64,000 bases of DNA, taken from positions 1-64,000 of the forward strand of contig CAUJRU010000137.1 of assembly GCA_963277665.1 (NCBI GenBank). The letters run 5' to 3'. Within the stretch, counting starts at the first letter, position 1. Each line of letters begins with the position of its first letter. The DNA comes from Viscum album. Its lineage: Eukaryota > Streptophyta > Magnoliopsida > Santalales > Viscaceae. Shown here piece by piece: positions 34,700 to 48,249 of the stretch. Below the pieces are notes generated by a model. That model did not search any database, was not told the DNA's origin, and worked only from the letters and a program-made list of their open reading frames with translations. The position numbers and the translations under genes are program-made.

Positions 34700-37600
34700 C
34701 TTTTCTTTTAAATATATGTGGTTTCCTTGGATATAAATTAATATGAGTTCTGAGTATAAATCATACCATAAAAACAAGAGATTCATTCCCCTATAACACA
34801 ATTATTGTTAGAAGGAAACTGAGATAAATTTACAATAAAATAAAATAAAATATGAACATGTAACAAATATTGGTATTTAAAAAAATGGGATGGTTATTTG
34901 AACATAATTGAAACTATATTTGGAAAACAATTTTTTCCCAATGTTATTCCATATTTTTTATGTAGAAACACTACAATATTTTTGAATTATAGTTAATTGG
35001 AAACATATAATTTTTAAGCCCCCTTATGTTTTCCATTGATTAAAAATAAAATCTCCAGAACATGTTACAAACCATGAAAGTTTTTTTATTTATATATATT
35101 CACAGTAACAATAATATCATAAATTTAATAACTTTTGGTGATGTTAATAAACATAGTGGAAGTAAATTATTAAAATATTATTTAACATGTAAAATCATAA
35201 TTTTCATACTTCTTTTGAAAAATATAATAAAAATAACTATATTTAACCTTTATTGGTAAGGAATTTTGTAAACCTGACTTTAGGCATCCCATATTTTATA
35301 CCAATCAAAAGGTATTCTTCATATCCCTAGAATCCCTCAACTTAAATCCATTAGAATATTCTTTTTCTTCATATCCCTATAATCCATTGATATAATTGAT
35401 TAGATTATATATCTTCATATCTCTAGAATACCTCAACTCACATGATTTTTTCAATATTCACAAACAAAATTCTCTATCTTATTTATCAGAATCCATCGAT
35501 CTCAACAATCAAAAACTCACTAGTTATAAGGGAAACTATAATCTTTTATGACTAAAAACATACACAACGATATATCTTACCTAAAACACTTAGAAAGAAA
35601 ATTTAAATGGATTATAATAACTCTTATGAAAATAATCTATATCAAAACATCAAATGATTAGAAACATTCAAAGCATCAAGTAACAGCAACATTCATCAAA
35701 TCACACTTTATTTTTAATGAATATATAAATGTATTTATTGAATTCATTTTAACTAACTCCAATATTAAAATTCTTCTTTCATTGGGATAAACTAAAACAT
35801 CATCATAAGCTTTATCATCATCTACCAATGAACATATTTAATAACTTTATATTCTATTGGAGTTATTCCAGCACTCCTATAGTGATTTTATGACTGATGA
35901 ATGTAATATTTCATGAATCATCTGATCACTAGATTTTAAAAATAATTATTATATGCTATTTAATTTCATTATTTATAAATTTATTTATGCATGAAAATTA
36001 TGACTAAAAAATTTCATACATTAAAACAAATTTATATGAAGTGTATTGTGATTTTAAAAAAAAGGTAAGTGAGTTATTAACTTAATAATGGATACATTTT
36101 GATTCCTCTATAAGGTCTAGATAAAAAATACAATAGATATAATAATTTAAATATAGGAAAACAAATCATTAATTACCAAAACCAATCATGAATATTTTTT
36201 ATAGATCAGAAGTGGAGTTATCATGTTGACATGAGAAGATCTGCAATCCATGTTTTCATAATGTGATTTTATAAGATTAGGAATGCTACATCAATATTTT
36301 TTAAATAGTGGTCATTATTATATTTTAGTGGATTTTAAGATATATGTTTGACTAATTTTTTAGAGTAATTTAAAATGTTATCCCTATTTTTTCATCATGT
36401 TTAATTGATGAACATGCAATGAAGCTGAGAAAAATTCCATAGTTTTTTAACCAATATAAATATTGGGTTGTTTACTTGGAAAAATAGTGGGTGATCCTCC
36501 TGAATTTTTCAAAAATATTTCTTCATAGTAAAGAGATTGTTTTTAGTGTATAAAATATTTAAAATTTTATAGTAGATCAAATGAATTTTTTTAAAAAGTA
36601 TTAATATCCTTCTTATTGATTTATTCTTAACAATTGATCACCATTTATGTTTTTTACTTTATTATTATGTATTATATGGTAAGAATATAGATTATTGGGT
36701 GAAAACATTTTAAATGGTCTATAGGAATCCCTTTTCCTATAGAATTTTTTATTGATGATAGGAAAAAGACTGTGTGACATGGGATAATACTAATAATTCA
36801 TAAATTTCTAGCCTCTTAAAAAGAGTCGGTATACCTTGTAAAAAACATAGTGTTTAAGGGATTGCTTTATTTCATTATTTTTATCATTATTCAATAATTT
36901 GATAGAATAGTTATATTCATTAAAAAGTAATGGGAGGAAAGTTTTTTAACTGGAAAATATTTTTGATCACTAATCCACCCACCCTCTTAGTGATCCTTAT
37001 ATTAACATGGGAACATTGATAATCTCATATTATGGTTTTTTATTGATTACTTAATTTATTTTCAAACTATATATTCTCGATACTTTAGGGTGAAAAATGT
37101 AATATGTTTCTAAAATTTAGGCCAATATTTTCTATTGATTTTTCATTGTGAATCATGGGAATATTGGAGAGGGGGAATGTGTGAAATTCAATTTTTATAT
37201 AAATACAATCAGATGTGGATATAGTTCCACATTGGAAATATAATAATCCATAGTTATTTATAAAAGAGGAAAATTTCAGTAAAATGATTTTTTATTATAT
37301 GATATGAGATTGATGTGGCTATGGGATAACATGAATATGATTATATTTTAAAATTTATGTGTTTTTTCGATTTTCAGTTTGGAATTTTATGTTTATTGGT
37401 CATGGTTTAATTGAAATTTTAAGGTAGCTATAAAAAATATTGTTAGAAAAAAAATGGAAAATTTCAATTTAGGTGTATAATTGTAGATTATATTGGAATA
37501 TCGGGGTTTTTTATGGATAAAATAGAAAATGGTATATGTAATGTTCTTTGTGGGAGTTGAAAAATAGTTCATAGTATATATGGTCACATCATATTGGTGG

Positions 37601-37990
37601 CTAGATATATGAAACTTTAATTAGGAAAATGGTTAGAGATTTTATATTAGGGATATAAAACAAGATGTTCATTTTATATCCATCATTGAATAATTAAAAC
37701 ACAACATTATTGATATTGGACACTATTTTTTACAAATTAGATTAAAATTATTAAAACCCACCCAACACATTAATATTTACACATGTAACTTACCCACTAC
37801 AATTAGACAAACTAATGTGATATTTGGGAGATATTTTTCAGATCTTAAACATACATTGATATATTCCCTTTTTGGAGTGATCTTATTAGTTCTTAGATCA
37901 ATAATATTAGAATATTTGAAATGTGACATCAATGATTATTATTCAATGACTGATTTAGACTCTGATGAGTCACTTTTGTGGTTTATATAT
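34700..37990. other. AT-rich DNA, possible E4 5' LTR and flank
   Basis: No gene recognised. Its first part should contain the E4 5' LTR. I found no second copy by eye. Open frames such as 35062-35259 and 37393-37587 are lysine/isoleucine/asparagine-rich, as expected from AT-rich non-coding DNA. Confidence 0.3.
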
Positions 37991-38322
37991 AAACAATGAT
38001 AGATATATGTGATTGACAGAAATAGGTTGTAACCCAGCATCTCTAACCAGAAGCTACGATTCTGACCATTTATTAAAAGTACAAGAGACAATCGGGGTCA
38101 AACAAAGGAACATTTTCTCATCCGTCAAGCACAAAATTATAAATCATAATAAAACATGTCATTACCATAATCAGAATCATCACCTATTTCCTATTCATAT
38201 TGGTACTTACCCTGGTTGAGACTCTTAAAAATATCAGAATTGAACTTGCCCGACAACTTCTAAGAAGATCGGGTAGACACATTGCGAGGTGTGTTAGAGT
38301 AGTCCTTCCTCATCCTTCTCTT

Positions 38323-38690
38323 CTAAGGAACATGAATGTCAGTTGTCTTCCATTTATCATATAAGAGTGCATCCTTAAAAGAGGCGGGACCACCGCTTCC
38401 CATTTTCATCCCTTCGGCATCAGAGTTGTCACCCCACTTCTCAACAATCCTAGAGGAGTTCAATAAATTCTGGATCTCATGATGACAATCAACATTATGA
38501 GGGATCCTAATGTGAGCATCCAAACTAGGATCAGGCACACCAGTCTCATCATGTTTCAAGAATACACCAGGACAATCAAGCGTGATAGGGTTTGAAGGGT
38601 CATTGCATGTAGGAGACCCAACAACAGTGGGGCAAGCATTCTCTCCAGTCTCAACTAATCCAAAGGGAGAAATAACACGACCATCACTGC
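38323..38690 (-). pseudogene. LINE ORF1 carboxy-terminal segment
   Basis: A frame without stops runs from about 38690 to 38323, ending DIHVP and a stop; the first ATG is at 38559. It is hydrophilic and resembles the low-complexity tails that follow the knuckles in plant LINE ORF1 proteins, but no domain is recognised. It is in a different frame from the knuckle segment upstream, so at least one frameshift lies between. Confidence 0.5.
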
Positions 38691-38800
38691 ATGTTTTATC
38701 ATTAACAAATTAAAACCCGAGCAGTATAGGGGCCACTCATCGGTGAATTATCTACCATAAGGCCTTTACCTTTCAAAATAGGCACCTGCGAGACAGATTT

Positions 38801-39292
38801 CTAAGAAACCAACATATTGAACTTAGTAGAAGATGGTTTTTTTAGGATATCTCCATCATGATCAAGAGACTTTGACAAAGCCATGTGCTTCTTTTCAGGT
38901 TTCCTTCTACATATATCAGGTGAATGACCCTTCATCACACATCTCTCGCAAGAAATATTCTTCCGACATAAATCCATGGAATGCCCAACAGCCATACATT
39001 CAGTACAAAAAAGGGGCTTCCTTTCATATTCAACATCAATATGGATATTATCAAAGGGAGTAGAGAGAGTTACCTTTTCAATCAAAGTGGATCTCAGATC
39101 AATCTCCACCAATATTCTAGAAAAGTGTCCAAATCGAACAACCTTAGTTTCTTTATCAAGGCGTATAGGAGTCCCAATTTCCAAGCCAATATCATGCAGT
39201 ATTTTTTGGTGGAAAAGGACCCCATTAAGACCATGAAAACGAACCAAAACCTGAGAAAATTCATTCCGTTCACATGAGGCATTGATATCCAT
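38801..39292 (-). pseudogene. LINE ORF1: DUF4283-like end plus two CCHC knuckles
   Basis: This 163-codon frame is the longest in the window. Residues 11-75 (FSQVLVRFHGLNG, IGTPIRLDKET, FSRILVEIDL) match the second half of the DUF4283 domain, which reads V-x-VR-x-x-x-LP, IG-x-P-x-x-x-D-x-x-T and A-R-V-x-VE-x-D. Residues 96-109 form an intact CX2CX4HX4C knuckle (C96, C99, H104, C109). A second intact one follows at C115, C118, H123 and C128. In LINEs this protein is the nucleic-acid-binding ORF1p that coats the element RNA. The frame continues upstream in another frame (39447-39800), so translation would have needed one base change near 39290. The two intact knuckles suggest this copy is younger than the gypsy elements around it. 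Confidence 0.75.
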
Positions 39293-39299
39293 GGATCAT

Positions 39300-39800
39300 T
39301 CATGCAGGTGAAGCCATCCGGGTTTCAGATACAGAGACCCGATGCTCCACACATGTATTTTGGAATAATTTGAAGGCAAAATCAATGAAAGAATCCACGA
39401 CAAAGAGAAACACATCTCCAATCAGAGGAACCCCAAAAAATGTGACTCATCTTACCAGATCCTCAGACCTCCAGGACTTCTCACCATTAGATAAAACAAT
39501 ATGCTCAATCAGAGAACTCTTCCCAATTGAAATCCTTTCAGCGAACACACTAGTATTAGCCTCAACATGGGTTGATGACCCTTTTTGGAGAATCCTTCCA
39601 GAGCCAGTGTCAAAGAAAGATGCAAATGATTGTGTTTCCATTTCTTCCACTACTCCAGTGGGGACCATAAAATTAGCACTGCCATTGAAGGCCTTCAAAA
39701 CCCCCTCCAATTTTACCATCAAAGGATCAGAAATCACCTGAGCATATGGAGAATTCGTCACTCTCTTCGGCCCCAAAAATATATCAGAATAATCTCGCAT
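39300..39800 (-). pseudogene. LINE ORF1 amino-terminal segment
   Basis: The open frame 39447-39800 (117 codons) includes GKSSLIEHIVLSNGEKSWRS, which fits the start of DUF4283, and continues past a stop at 39444-39446 as VTFFGVPLIGDVFLFVVDSF with a second stop near 39305. Together with the segment at 38801-39292 it makes one DUF4283-like domain broken by two stops and one frameshift. Upstream, the minus strand from 40150 also reads openly (for example TTPPRRGSGSVLGFG) and may be the real amino-terminus. Confidence 0.62.
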
Positions 39801-40149
39801 GTTATCGCGAAGACCACTAGTTATCCGAGTGTCCAGCGCATATCAGGAAAATCAATCCTTGGTACCATCCTTCGAAGCAGTCAATAGATCTGACATAGAT
39901 AAACCACCGCCCACCCAAGCATATCACTGTACATCACAATCCACAACATTCAGTTTTCCCCCAACTGCATCACACTAAGCGACGCTGCCTCCATGACGTC
40001 ACGGACCTGCATCCCATGTCGATCCACATTCACTAGCAACAATTACAGAACCATGAAAGTTAGGAAGTTGCATACCAAACCCTAATACGGAACCAGAGCC
40101 CCGTCGTGGTGGAGTAGTGAAACCCCCCGAAGCGCCATCTCAATAAATA

Positions 40150-41655
40150 TGAATATAAATATGTGGTAATATTAAAATTTAATTAACATGGAATAATTTA
40201 ATTTTGGTAATAGGGAAACATTGGTAGATATTATGGAATATAATATTAATATAATTAATAAGTGAATAATATAATAATAATAGGTTTTTAGTTAAATGGG
40301 TATGAAGTGGGATTGACTAATATGTCATGATTACTCATGATATGATGTGAAGTTAAGTGATTTTACTATTTTTTCTATTTTATATAACACAACACAATAT
40401 TTTTTTAATGATGATGTGAGGAATCATCGGTGCGATAGTGTTTATAATGTTATAATGTGATGGGAAATTAGACGATAACAAGTGTTATACTCTAGGTAGT
40501 AGATATATATTTTCAGGGATATATGGATGCTTGTAGATGAGGATATGACTTTTGATTATTATTGTGTTGATATTTTGTGTAATATGAATTAGTTGGTGTT
40601 GTGATTTGATATATGTAATTATATATAAGATTTTCATATTTAAAGTTTGTTTTATGCTAATATTTTTTTGTTGATGGGAATTTAAGGGATTTTTTATACC
40701 TAGGATGTGGTATTCTTTGTTGATATATGGTAAAGAGATGTCGTATTTCCTAACATGTAGTATTTCCTAATGAGATATAGTCGGGGCATAATATATTCCC
40801 TAGGATATGTTATTTCTAAATGTGATATTGAGAAGGGGTTTGTTATTCTTTGGGATGTAGTATTCCCCCATTGGTATTATTATTGTTATTTTAACTCTAC
40901 AATTATATCATTATTGTATTTTTTATATCTATATAGTTTCCATGTAAGGATTTCTTTTGTGGTTTTAACTACTCAATCATAAAAGGTGTGGGTAGTGATT
41001 GTTGTTTATTGATGTTTAGTGGTTGCGACAATGCATAAGAAGTAATGTGGTTTTGATTATGTGAATGTGGTGATGTGGTTGGAAGGTGGATGACATATGG
41101 TAGATATTTCCGTTTATTAGTGTTTATCTTGACTTTTTTACATAATTAATTAATACTTATATATATAACATACTAAATCATTATATTATTATTCATTTGA
41201 AATAATAATTGTTGAATAATGAATCCAATTGGTCTACTTTTATACTCACAATATTGTTTTCAATTCATGATTTAATCAGTCATCATTCTAAATGATATTT
41301 TATATTATTTTAGGGTAACATATGAGAGATATTTTGATTAATGAGATTCATCATTGTAACTGGTTTAAGGTCATCACATTACCCTTAATATTATTTCTTT
41401 ATAATAATATAGTCATCATGTGATTTTGAATAATATCCATTTTTCACCAAGGGTTGTCCACTCATAAAGGGAATCAAAATAATGTAAAAAATTTGATCAT
41501 GTGATATATTTATTATTAATCATGATTTGATATGTTAAATGGAGAATTAAATGAACTAACTAGAAACATGAGTAAGTTTTTTTTTGGAAAATTATTTTTG
41601 AGAACTGATTTAGAACCTTAATAAGTTCTCCTCAAATTAACTTGATCATAGTTAT
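40150..41655. other. AT-rich DNA, possible LTR of E5
   Basis: No gene recognised. It lies directly upstream of a plus-strand PBS, so at least its right part is probably an LTR. I found no matching partner. Short G/T-rich stretches at 40700-40870 repeat words such as TGGGATGTAGTATTC and TAGGATGTGGTATTC, suggesting small internal duplications. Confidence 0.35.
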
Positions 41656-41668
41656 TGGTATCAAAATC
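41656..41668 (+). other. E5 primer binding site
   Basis: TGGTATCAAAATC: the first eight bases match the initiator-methionine tRNA complement. It is followed within about 0.9 kb by a gag-like knuckle remnant on the same strand. Confidence 0.6.
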
Positions 41669-42239
41669 TAGGATCACTCTTAAGGATCATGAGTTTGTTT
41701 TATATCATTCAAATCTATTTCAATAATTGTATTTTGTTATAAATAAAATTATTACTTTTCATAATAAGTAAATATATACAATATACGTAATTAGATTTCA
41801 TTTGTGGATAGATAAAATGATTGCATACTTTCAATATTTTGGATTGGATGTGATTCACAGCACTACCAAAGGATTTATGCCTCCCAAATTTTGTTTGAAT
41901 TATCTTGATAAATTTTAAGAATATTTAATATGATGAAAGTTCTCTAATAATATTGATTTCCTCTCTCTCAAATAAATATTTAATAATGTTATTAGGTTAA
42001 AAAATATCCTGATATAATTGGGATAAACACATTGATATTTATATAGTTAATAAAAATGAGTTAGAGTTCAAATAAAAAATTATCATGATAAATTTTAATA
42101 CATAAGGATGAGTGAATATGAAACAATAAAATATTTTTTTAAAAAGGAAAATAAGACTGTTAAAACTATACATTGTTATAGAGAAACTCTTTAATATTCA
42201 ACCATTGAAAATATATTAATGAAAATTATTATAATTAAA

Positions 42240-42980
42240 TTTTAAATTGTATATTTAATACTTAAGAGGAATGGTTTGAATGATTAATTCATCTAAAAAT
42301 TGAACATTGTCGTTATTTCTTCTTAGATGTGAAGATAAATTGAATTAAATATGAAAGAAAAAATGGGGAAAGAAATTTAATTAGATTCTTTTAAATTTTA
42401 TGGGAGTAAGGAGAAAAATAATTATTCTGAGGAATAATATAATATTATAGAGGATTAAATGAATTATAATGAGTCTATGTCACTTCTATAAAAAGTTTTC
42501 TAGAAAGGAAAAGGTATGATCATGGGTAGAAATCATCTTAATTGTTTTAATAGTGAGAAGATTGGACAGATTTAATATTTGTTTTTCTAAGATCTTCATG
42601 TGGATGATTTGGATGTTAAAACCAAATGATCATCAAAGTGGAATAAAAATGATTCTATCAGTGATCATTGTTCAATAAATTTATCAAAACGAAAGGGGTT
42701 GGTGTCTACATCATTAATGAAGATGAATTTTCTACCAATGGTAAAAGAGTAATATTATGATGAGGAATGTGATGTGGAAGGAAAAAATTATGATAATAAA
42801 GATAATTATTATTTTATGTCACATTCTAACAACTCTAATGATTTCTTTAGTGAAGAAGAAAATGGTGATTATAACACCCCTCGTTTTTATTCCATAAATA
42901 TGCTGAATAACTTGTTTCACATGAAACACCAAACTAAATTAAAATTTCCTTATTTCATTAATGAGGAATTTTATAATTAA
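42240..42980 (+). pseudogene. E5 gag-like remnant
   Basis: At about 42537-42570 the plus strand reads NCFNSEKIGQI, which fits a CCHC knuckle (C-F-N-C-x-K-x-G-H) with C replaced by S and H by Q. An acidic, asparagine-rich open frame follows (42774-42980, with FFSEEENGDYN), reminiscent of the acidic stretch after the knuckle in copia gag proteins. Stops are frequent. No pol follows, so the element is cut off near 43000. Confidence 0.5.
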
Positions 42981-42999
42981 AATTAAACATTATAAAATT

Positions 43000-45035
43000 A
43001 TGAGAAATATGTATCTGAAACATAATTAATAAAATTTAGGAGTAATAAAACCTCAAGTAAATAAAATAATTATTAGCTTGAAATATTTATCCATGTGATT
43101 TGTCATGAAAATCATACTACTGATTATAATGATAGAAATAAGGGATAATATTATAAATATTATATGTAAATTTGATAATTAAATGGATGAGTAGGTTTGA
43201 GGAATTTTATAGAGGTATGTAGGGATGTATATAAAAATAAAATAGGTAAATGTGAATGTTATATATCTCTTGGGTATATATATGTGATTGTTGAAAATAT
43301 ATATACTCAATGGGTATATTAATAATTTTATAATGGGTATATATTACTTTTATATAAATAAATAATTTATTATAAATCATATATTAAATATTAATAGTTA
43401 ATAAATAATATCCATTAAATAATTAATTAATGATAATAAATCAAACTATAATCATTCATTACATAAAACATAGTTTTTATTAATGAAAAAAAATGTTATT
43501 TATTTTTATAACAAAAATTAATTCCATATATTTATATATAGAATTTATTAGAATTTATTTCTTATTTTGAATATGGGTATCAAAATTAGTCAAGAGGGGA
43601 ATTTTTTTATGAAAAAAATAAGTTACCAGGTGAATAGTGATTACATTAATAAATAGTGAAATTGGAAAATACTTTATGTTTTTAAAATAATATATAAATC
43701 CTTATAAATAAAAAATAAATGACTATAATGTATTTAATATATAGATACTTGGTTTTTTTTATTTTGGTCTACTTTTCATTATAAAATAACTGTCCTTGGC
43801 CATTAAAGAATGAGAAATTACAAATATGCTACTAAAACTCATTTATAAAATGACCCATCCCCTAATCATCATAATCCAATTCCCTCATTTGTTTTTCTCC
43901 TAAATAACTTCCCAAATATCCTATCATGGATTCCTATCATTCATTTGGTAACTTATGGTAACAATAATGAGGTCTAAATACTTCATTGTGAAGGAATTCA
44001 TTCTAAGATGGGGTGATTCTGTCAAAGTAAGTAACAAGTTCCCCATCATCTATTTAGTTTATCTTCTCCTCCCTATTCTTTATAACACCCCTCCACCACT
44101 TTATTTATGTGTTACTAAAATTATTATGACAATATAATACTATTTGCTTACACATTAATTGGTATAACATGTTCTTCTTTAGGTTAGTTCAACCACCTAC
44201 ATGAATGATTCTATAAAATCTTCATAATTTTAATTATGGTTGAGTATAAATACAAATATTCTGGTAATATATTATATTAATGTGTAATTTTTTCAATTAA
44301 TATTATTTTAAATGGTTTCACCCTAGTGAAAGTTCATTTTGAAGTAAATTTTTTTATTAACAATAATGTTGCCCAAAATGTGCGTGTTGTGAATTCCAGT
44401 CTTGCAGACAGTACCTATAGCATCCATAAAATGAGAATGTGAATATATAAATCATTAAATACACTATGATTTGATTACCATGAATAATTATACAATTATA
44501 AACTTAATAACATGGAATAATGATCGAATCTTCCAAACTGCAATAAGTAAAATATAATCAAAACAACATACATATGGTAATAAAAATAAATTGTTACTAA
44601 TGAATATATATGTAATAAATGTGTATAAATAATTAATATAAGGGATATTAGATATAAATAAATTTATATAATAGATTATTAAGTAGTATATTTCAATTAT
44701 AAAATTGGTTAGATCATGTTTGGGTAATTTGAGAGTAATGGTATGGTTTCCTCTATCAATCTCTCTTCTTAAAGGACATTATATATGCATAAATTTCCAC
44801 TGGGAAAATTATATGTAATATATATAAACACCAATTTTTTTTTATTCAATAGTTATTTTTAGTATTTATATGTTTTCTAACAATTTTCCCTCTCATATAT
44901 CCAGAATTCCATAGAAATTAAATTTTTAAGGAGAAATTATTTGTCTCTTCCATTTAATTATAATATTTTTCTCCCATGTCCATGTTTTTTATTTTATGTT
45001 ATGGATGTATTATCTATCCTTATCTCTACTTATAT
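43000..45035. other. Unassigned very AT-rich DNA
   Basis: Nothing recognised. The stretch contains short A/T repeats, for instance repeated TATATA and ATGGGTATAT words at 43270-43340. Open frames are short and of biased composition. Confidence 0.4.
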
Positions 45036-47699
45036 ATCATAAACCAACCCACTAGTTCCCTCTTGGATGAAGTTTAGATGAGTGTGACACCTCAAACTTA
45101 CCTCCAACAGGCCAGATGCTAGTAACCAGTATTGAGTAGGTATAAAACTCACATGGGAGGCCTTAGCCTAAGGTACCCATACACATGAACACATCTCTAA
45201 ATACTCATAAAATATTGTAAGTTAAATAAAACTAATATCAAAATACAATCACACATCTATATCTCACAACAGTGTATGAAAAATGTACTGGAATGCATAA
45301 GGGGCCAAATACAATCCCAACGAAACTAATAAAAGAGTCCCAGCTGCTAAGAATGATAGGAATACTATCAAGCAGAACACTTGGTATAATCCATGTTCTA
45401 TATATATAAACTATGTCATGCCTACTACTAGACCTCCTTGGAATATTTCAAAAGTTATTTCATATGGATAAGACATTACATGTGCAAGTAGATCCCATAG
45501 AAGGGTCATTATAAAAATACTCAGTAGGACACCTAAAATAATCAAACACATAGCATCAAGAGATTGGTCAGATCATCATCAAAAATGAATTTCAATCAGA
45601 ATATGAAACAAAATAATAATAAAACCTAGATGTACTCATTATAGACATCAAGTCTCTAAGGGGTATCAATCGTACTTCCATCCAAAAAATTCTATTCAAG
45701 GCTTCAAGGAAACACACATCCGGGAAAACTGACTCCATGTGTTCTCACTGATGGATCTCATCCAAGAGGTCATGCTTATTAGGACTGATCAAGAATAAGT
45801 GCCTAATAGAACTCTAAATATATTGATACACAAATAGGGGATCTCACTCAGGTCTTGAAGGGTATATTTAACCATACATGGAATAACATTCTAAATATGG
45901 GATTGTACACCTGTTTAAATTGGTCACAATGATAACTAAAACCCCACATAGTGAATAAGAATGAAATATAGAGGATCACATACCAGGTCACACCGAGGGA
46001 TTACCAAACTGCATCTAAGACTAATCTTATAAAGAGGAAGATATTCATATTTTGAGGATGTAATACCTCATTGTAACATCATAGGTATAGAAAAAGGGAA
46101 TGCACCCAACTGATATTGATCTACATTGAAGAGATAGTGGGACTCATCCAACCCTTTAGAAAGTACATGGTGTGAACTGAATGTAAATATTGTGTCTTCT
46201 CTACCTTTGGTCAGACTATGTACTTCATCTCGTACCTATACACTTTAGGTCATGACACTGTACATTGGTCGTGCCCATTTACCTTATTGTGTCCTTACCC
46301 GTGTACCCAGGTGTATATGTCTAGCTGCCTACCTTAAGTCACTTGGCATGTGACACACATCACATGACATGTAGTATATTTCTCTTGGCTTAATCCTTAG
46401 ACGTTGTAGCCACAATCTATGCGACATGTGTTCCTCAGACTACACTCCATTTTGTCTTCATTTTTTTAGATATCCAAAAAGATGACATGTCTTCTACTCA
46501 CTCCAGCCTTTCTATTGAATCCATCAAAAATTATACCAAGGAAATAAGATTTAGGGTTGAACTCACCCAATTTGTTTTCGATGGTTGGAATCCAACTACC
46601 CTTCACCATAGGAATCACCTCTCATCACGCCATGAAAATGTTTCCTGTCAAACTATAAAACAAATTCTCCCAATCTGATCAAAACATCATTATAGTTTTC
46701 ATGCACCACTACAGTTCCATCGATCCCAAACCAAAACCCATGATATCAATCAATTTCACAAAAGATCATTTGAGCAATGATCACCTATAAGGTACTTTAC
46801 AATCACCAACCAAAGAAAACATTAATGAAAAATTTGTGAATAATAGGTGATGAAATTCTCAAAACACAACAAGTGGAATGAACCTTGTTCATTGATTGAG
46901 TTATCCACAATATGATACCATTATACCAATAAATCAATAGTAAAAAAATAAATGAACAATAATAAAATATCAATAATCCCCAAATCATAGGTAGATAAAC
47001 CCTCATTAAAAAATCATGATCCTCTCATGAATCAATCTATTTTTGGAATTGATTCACACTCATCATGGGATAAAAAAATGGTGAATAGAACAATGAAATG
47101 AAAACACCCTAGCATGGGTTTGGATCAATCACTGATTAATAACATCTCCACATTGTAGTTCTTAGTAATATCTATGAGATCCATTGAAAATTTGATTTCC
47201 AAATCATGATCTGTCATTGAACGTCCAAGAATCCTCCTCCAATAGGCCTCTCTCAATCCATAGTTTTTTTAGATAACCCTAGGGATTTTCAATAAGAGGG
47301 ATTTTATAGGAGAGTATTATGTTTTATTAATTAACAAATAAAAAATAAATATATTTATTTATTTATTTATTTATCCTCCCCCAACATCACTCAAGACAAA
47401 TATCTAATGTGCACAAATGTTATGTCATGCCTAAGGTGAAAACTATATTTGGGATTTAATGTATGTCTCATATTTCTAATCTGAGAACCTATTTAAGAGT
47501 TATTTAATTATTTTATAAAAACCATGTGTGCATGATATAATATGTTTAATATTTTTATTTTATCAATACTAAGCCTCTCTGATCCCTAGAATCTCAAAAT
47601 AACTTTTTACCTAAATTATAAAATATTATTAAAATATCCCAAATATTTATAATTCAAAAATAGATTTGTTAAATTCTCCTAAAATTTGGGATTTTCATC
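45036..47699 (-). repeat. E2 3' LTR
   Basis: Left copy of the LTR pair. Shared words with the right copy include GATGAGTGTGACACC, ACATGAACACATCTC, AATTAACAAATAAAAAA and CATGTGTGCATGATATAATA. The minus-strand start is near 47699 (TGAAAATCCC). A (TTTA)n microsatellite is inside. Confidence 0.85.
47350..47374. repeat. (TTTA)n microsatellite
   Basis: Five to six ATTT/TTTA units inside the E2 3' LTR. The matching place in the other LTR (about 54848-54865) has only two or three, so the repeat expanded or shrank after insertion. Confidence 0.8.
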
Positions 47700-48249
47700 C
47701 TAAAAATTAAAAAATAATACTCAAAAATAAAGTTATTGAGCTCTCATCTAGGCCTTCCACTCCCATGTTCTCTCCTAAAGACTCTCATGCTTCCACTGGA
47801 AAAGCATTAAGGTATTTCCTCTCCCACAATGGTTCTTCTCTCATATATCCTTAATCTCTATAGGTACTTTTCAAAGGTATCTCAATCCTTGACATCGAGC
47901 TCTCCCCATTCAATAACACTCAATTGTATGTGCACTTTCCTCCTCATCTATGACACATGAAAGACATCGTGTACCTGGTCTTACTAAAGTGGTAGGGATA
48001 ATACGTATGCCACCTCTATGACCCCAAACATTATCTGAAATGTATCAATGAAGCTAAGATATAAATTTCAATACTAGAAAAATATACACAATCCACGTTG
48101 AGGTGAGACCTTTAGGAACACATGGTATGCCTCATTGGACTCAAAAGAACCTTGTATTTGGTCCACATAAGTCTTTTAATAGCACCGGAAAGTCTTCATC
48201 CATTCCTGGATGATCTTCACCTTCTCTGTCATCAATCACACTAACTATT

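Larger units (their letters stand above)
38000..40150 (-). mobile_element. LINE (L1-type) 5' part with ORF1
   Basis: This block is markedly richer in G and C than its neighbours on both sides, with sharp edges near 38000 and 40140. The minus strand carries a long, mostly open ORF1-like coding region. Frame changes occur near 39290 and between 38560 and 38800. Nothing resembling the LINE endonuclease or RT (ORF2) follows to the left of 38000. Plant LINEs are usually truncated at the 5' end, so a copy with ORF1 and no ORF2 is unusual. It could instead be a fragment moved by another element. Confidence 0.65.

Noticed and set aside
38833..39741. Plus-strand open frames at 38833-39063, 38976-39236, 38981-39277 and 39370-39741
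   Set aside because: All are antisense to the LINE ORF1 reading frame on the minus strand, which has recognisable domain motifs; they are shadows.
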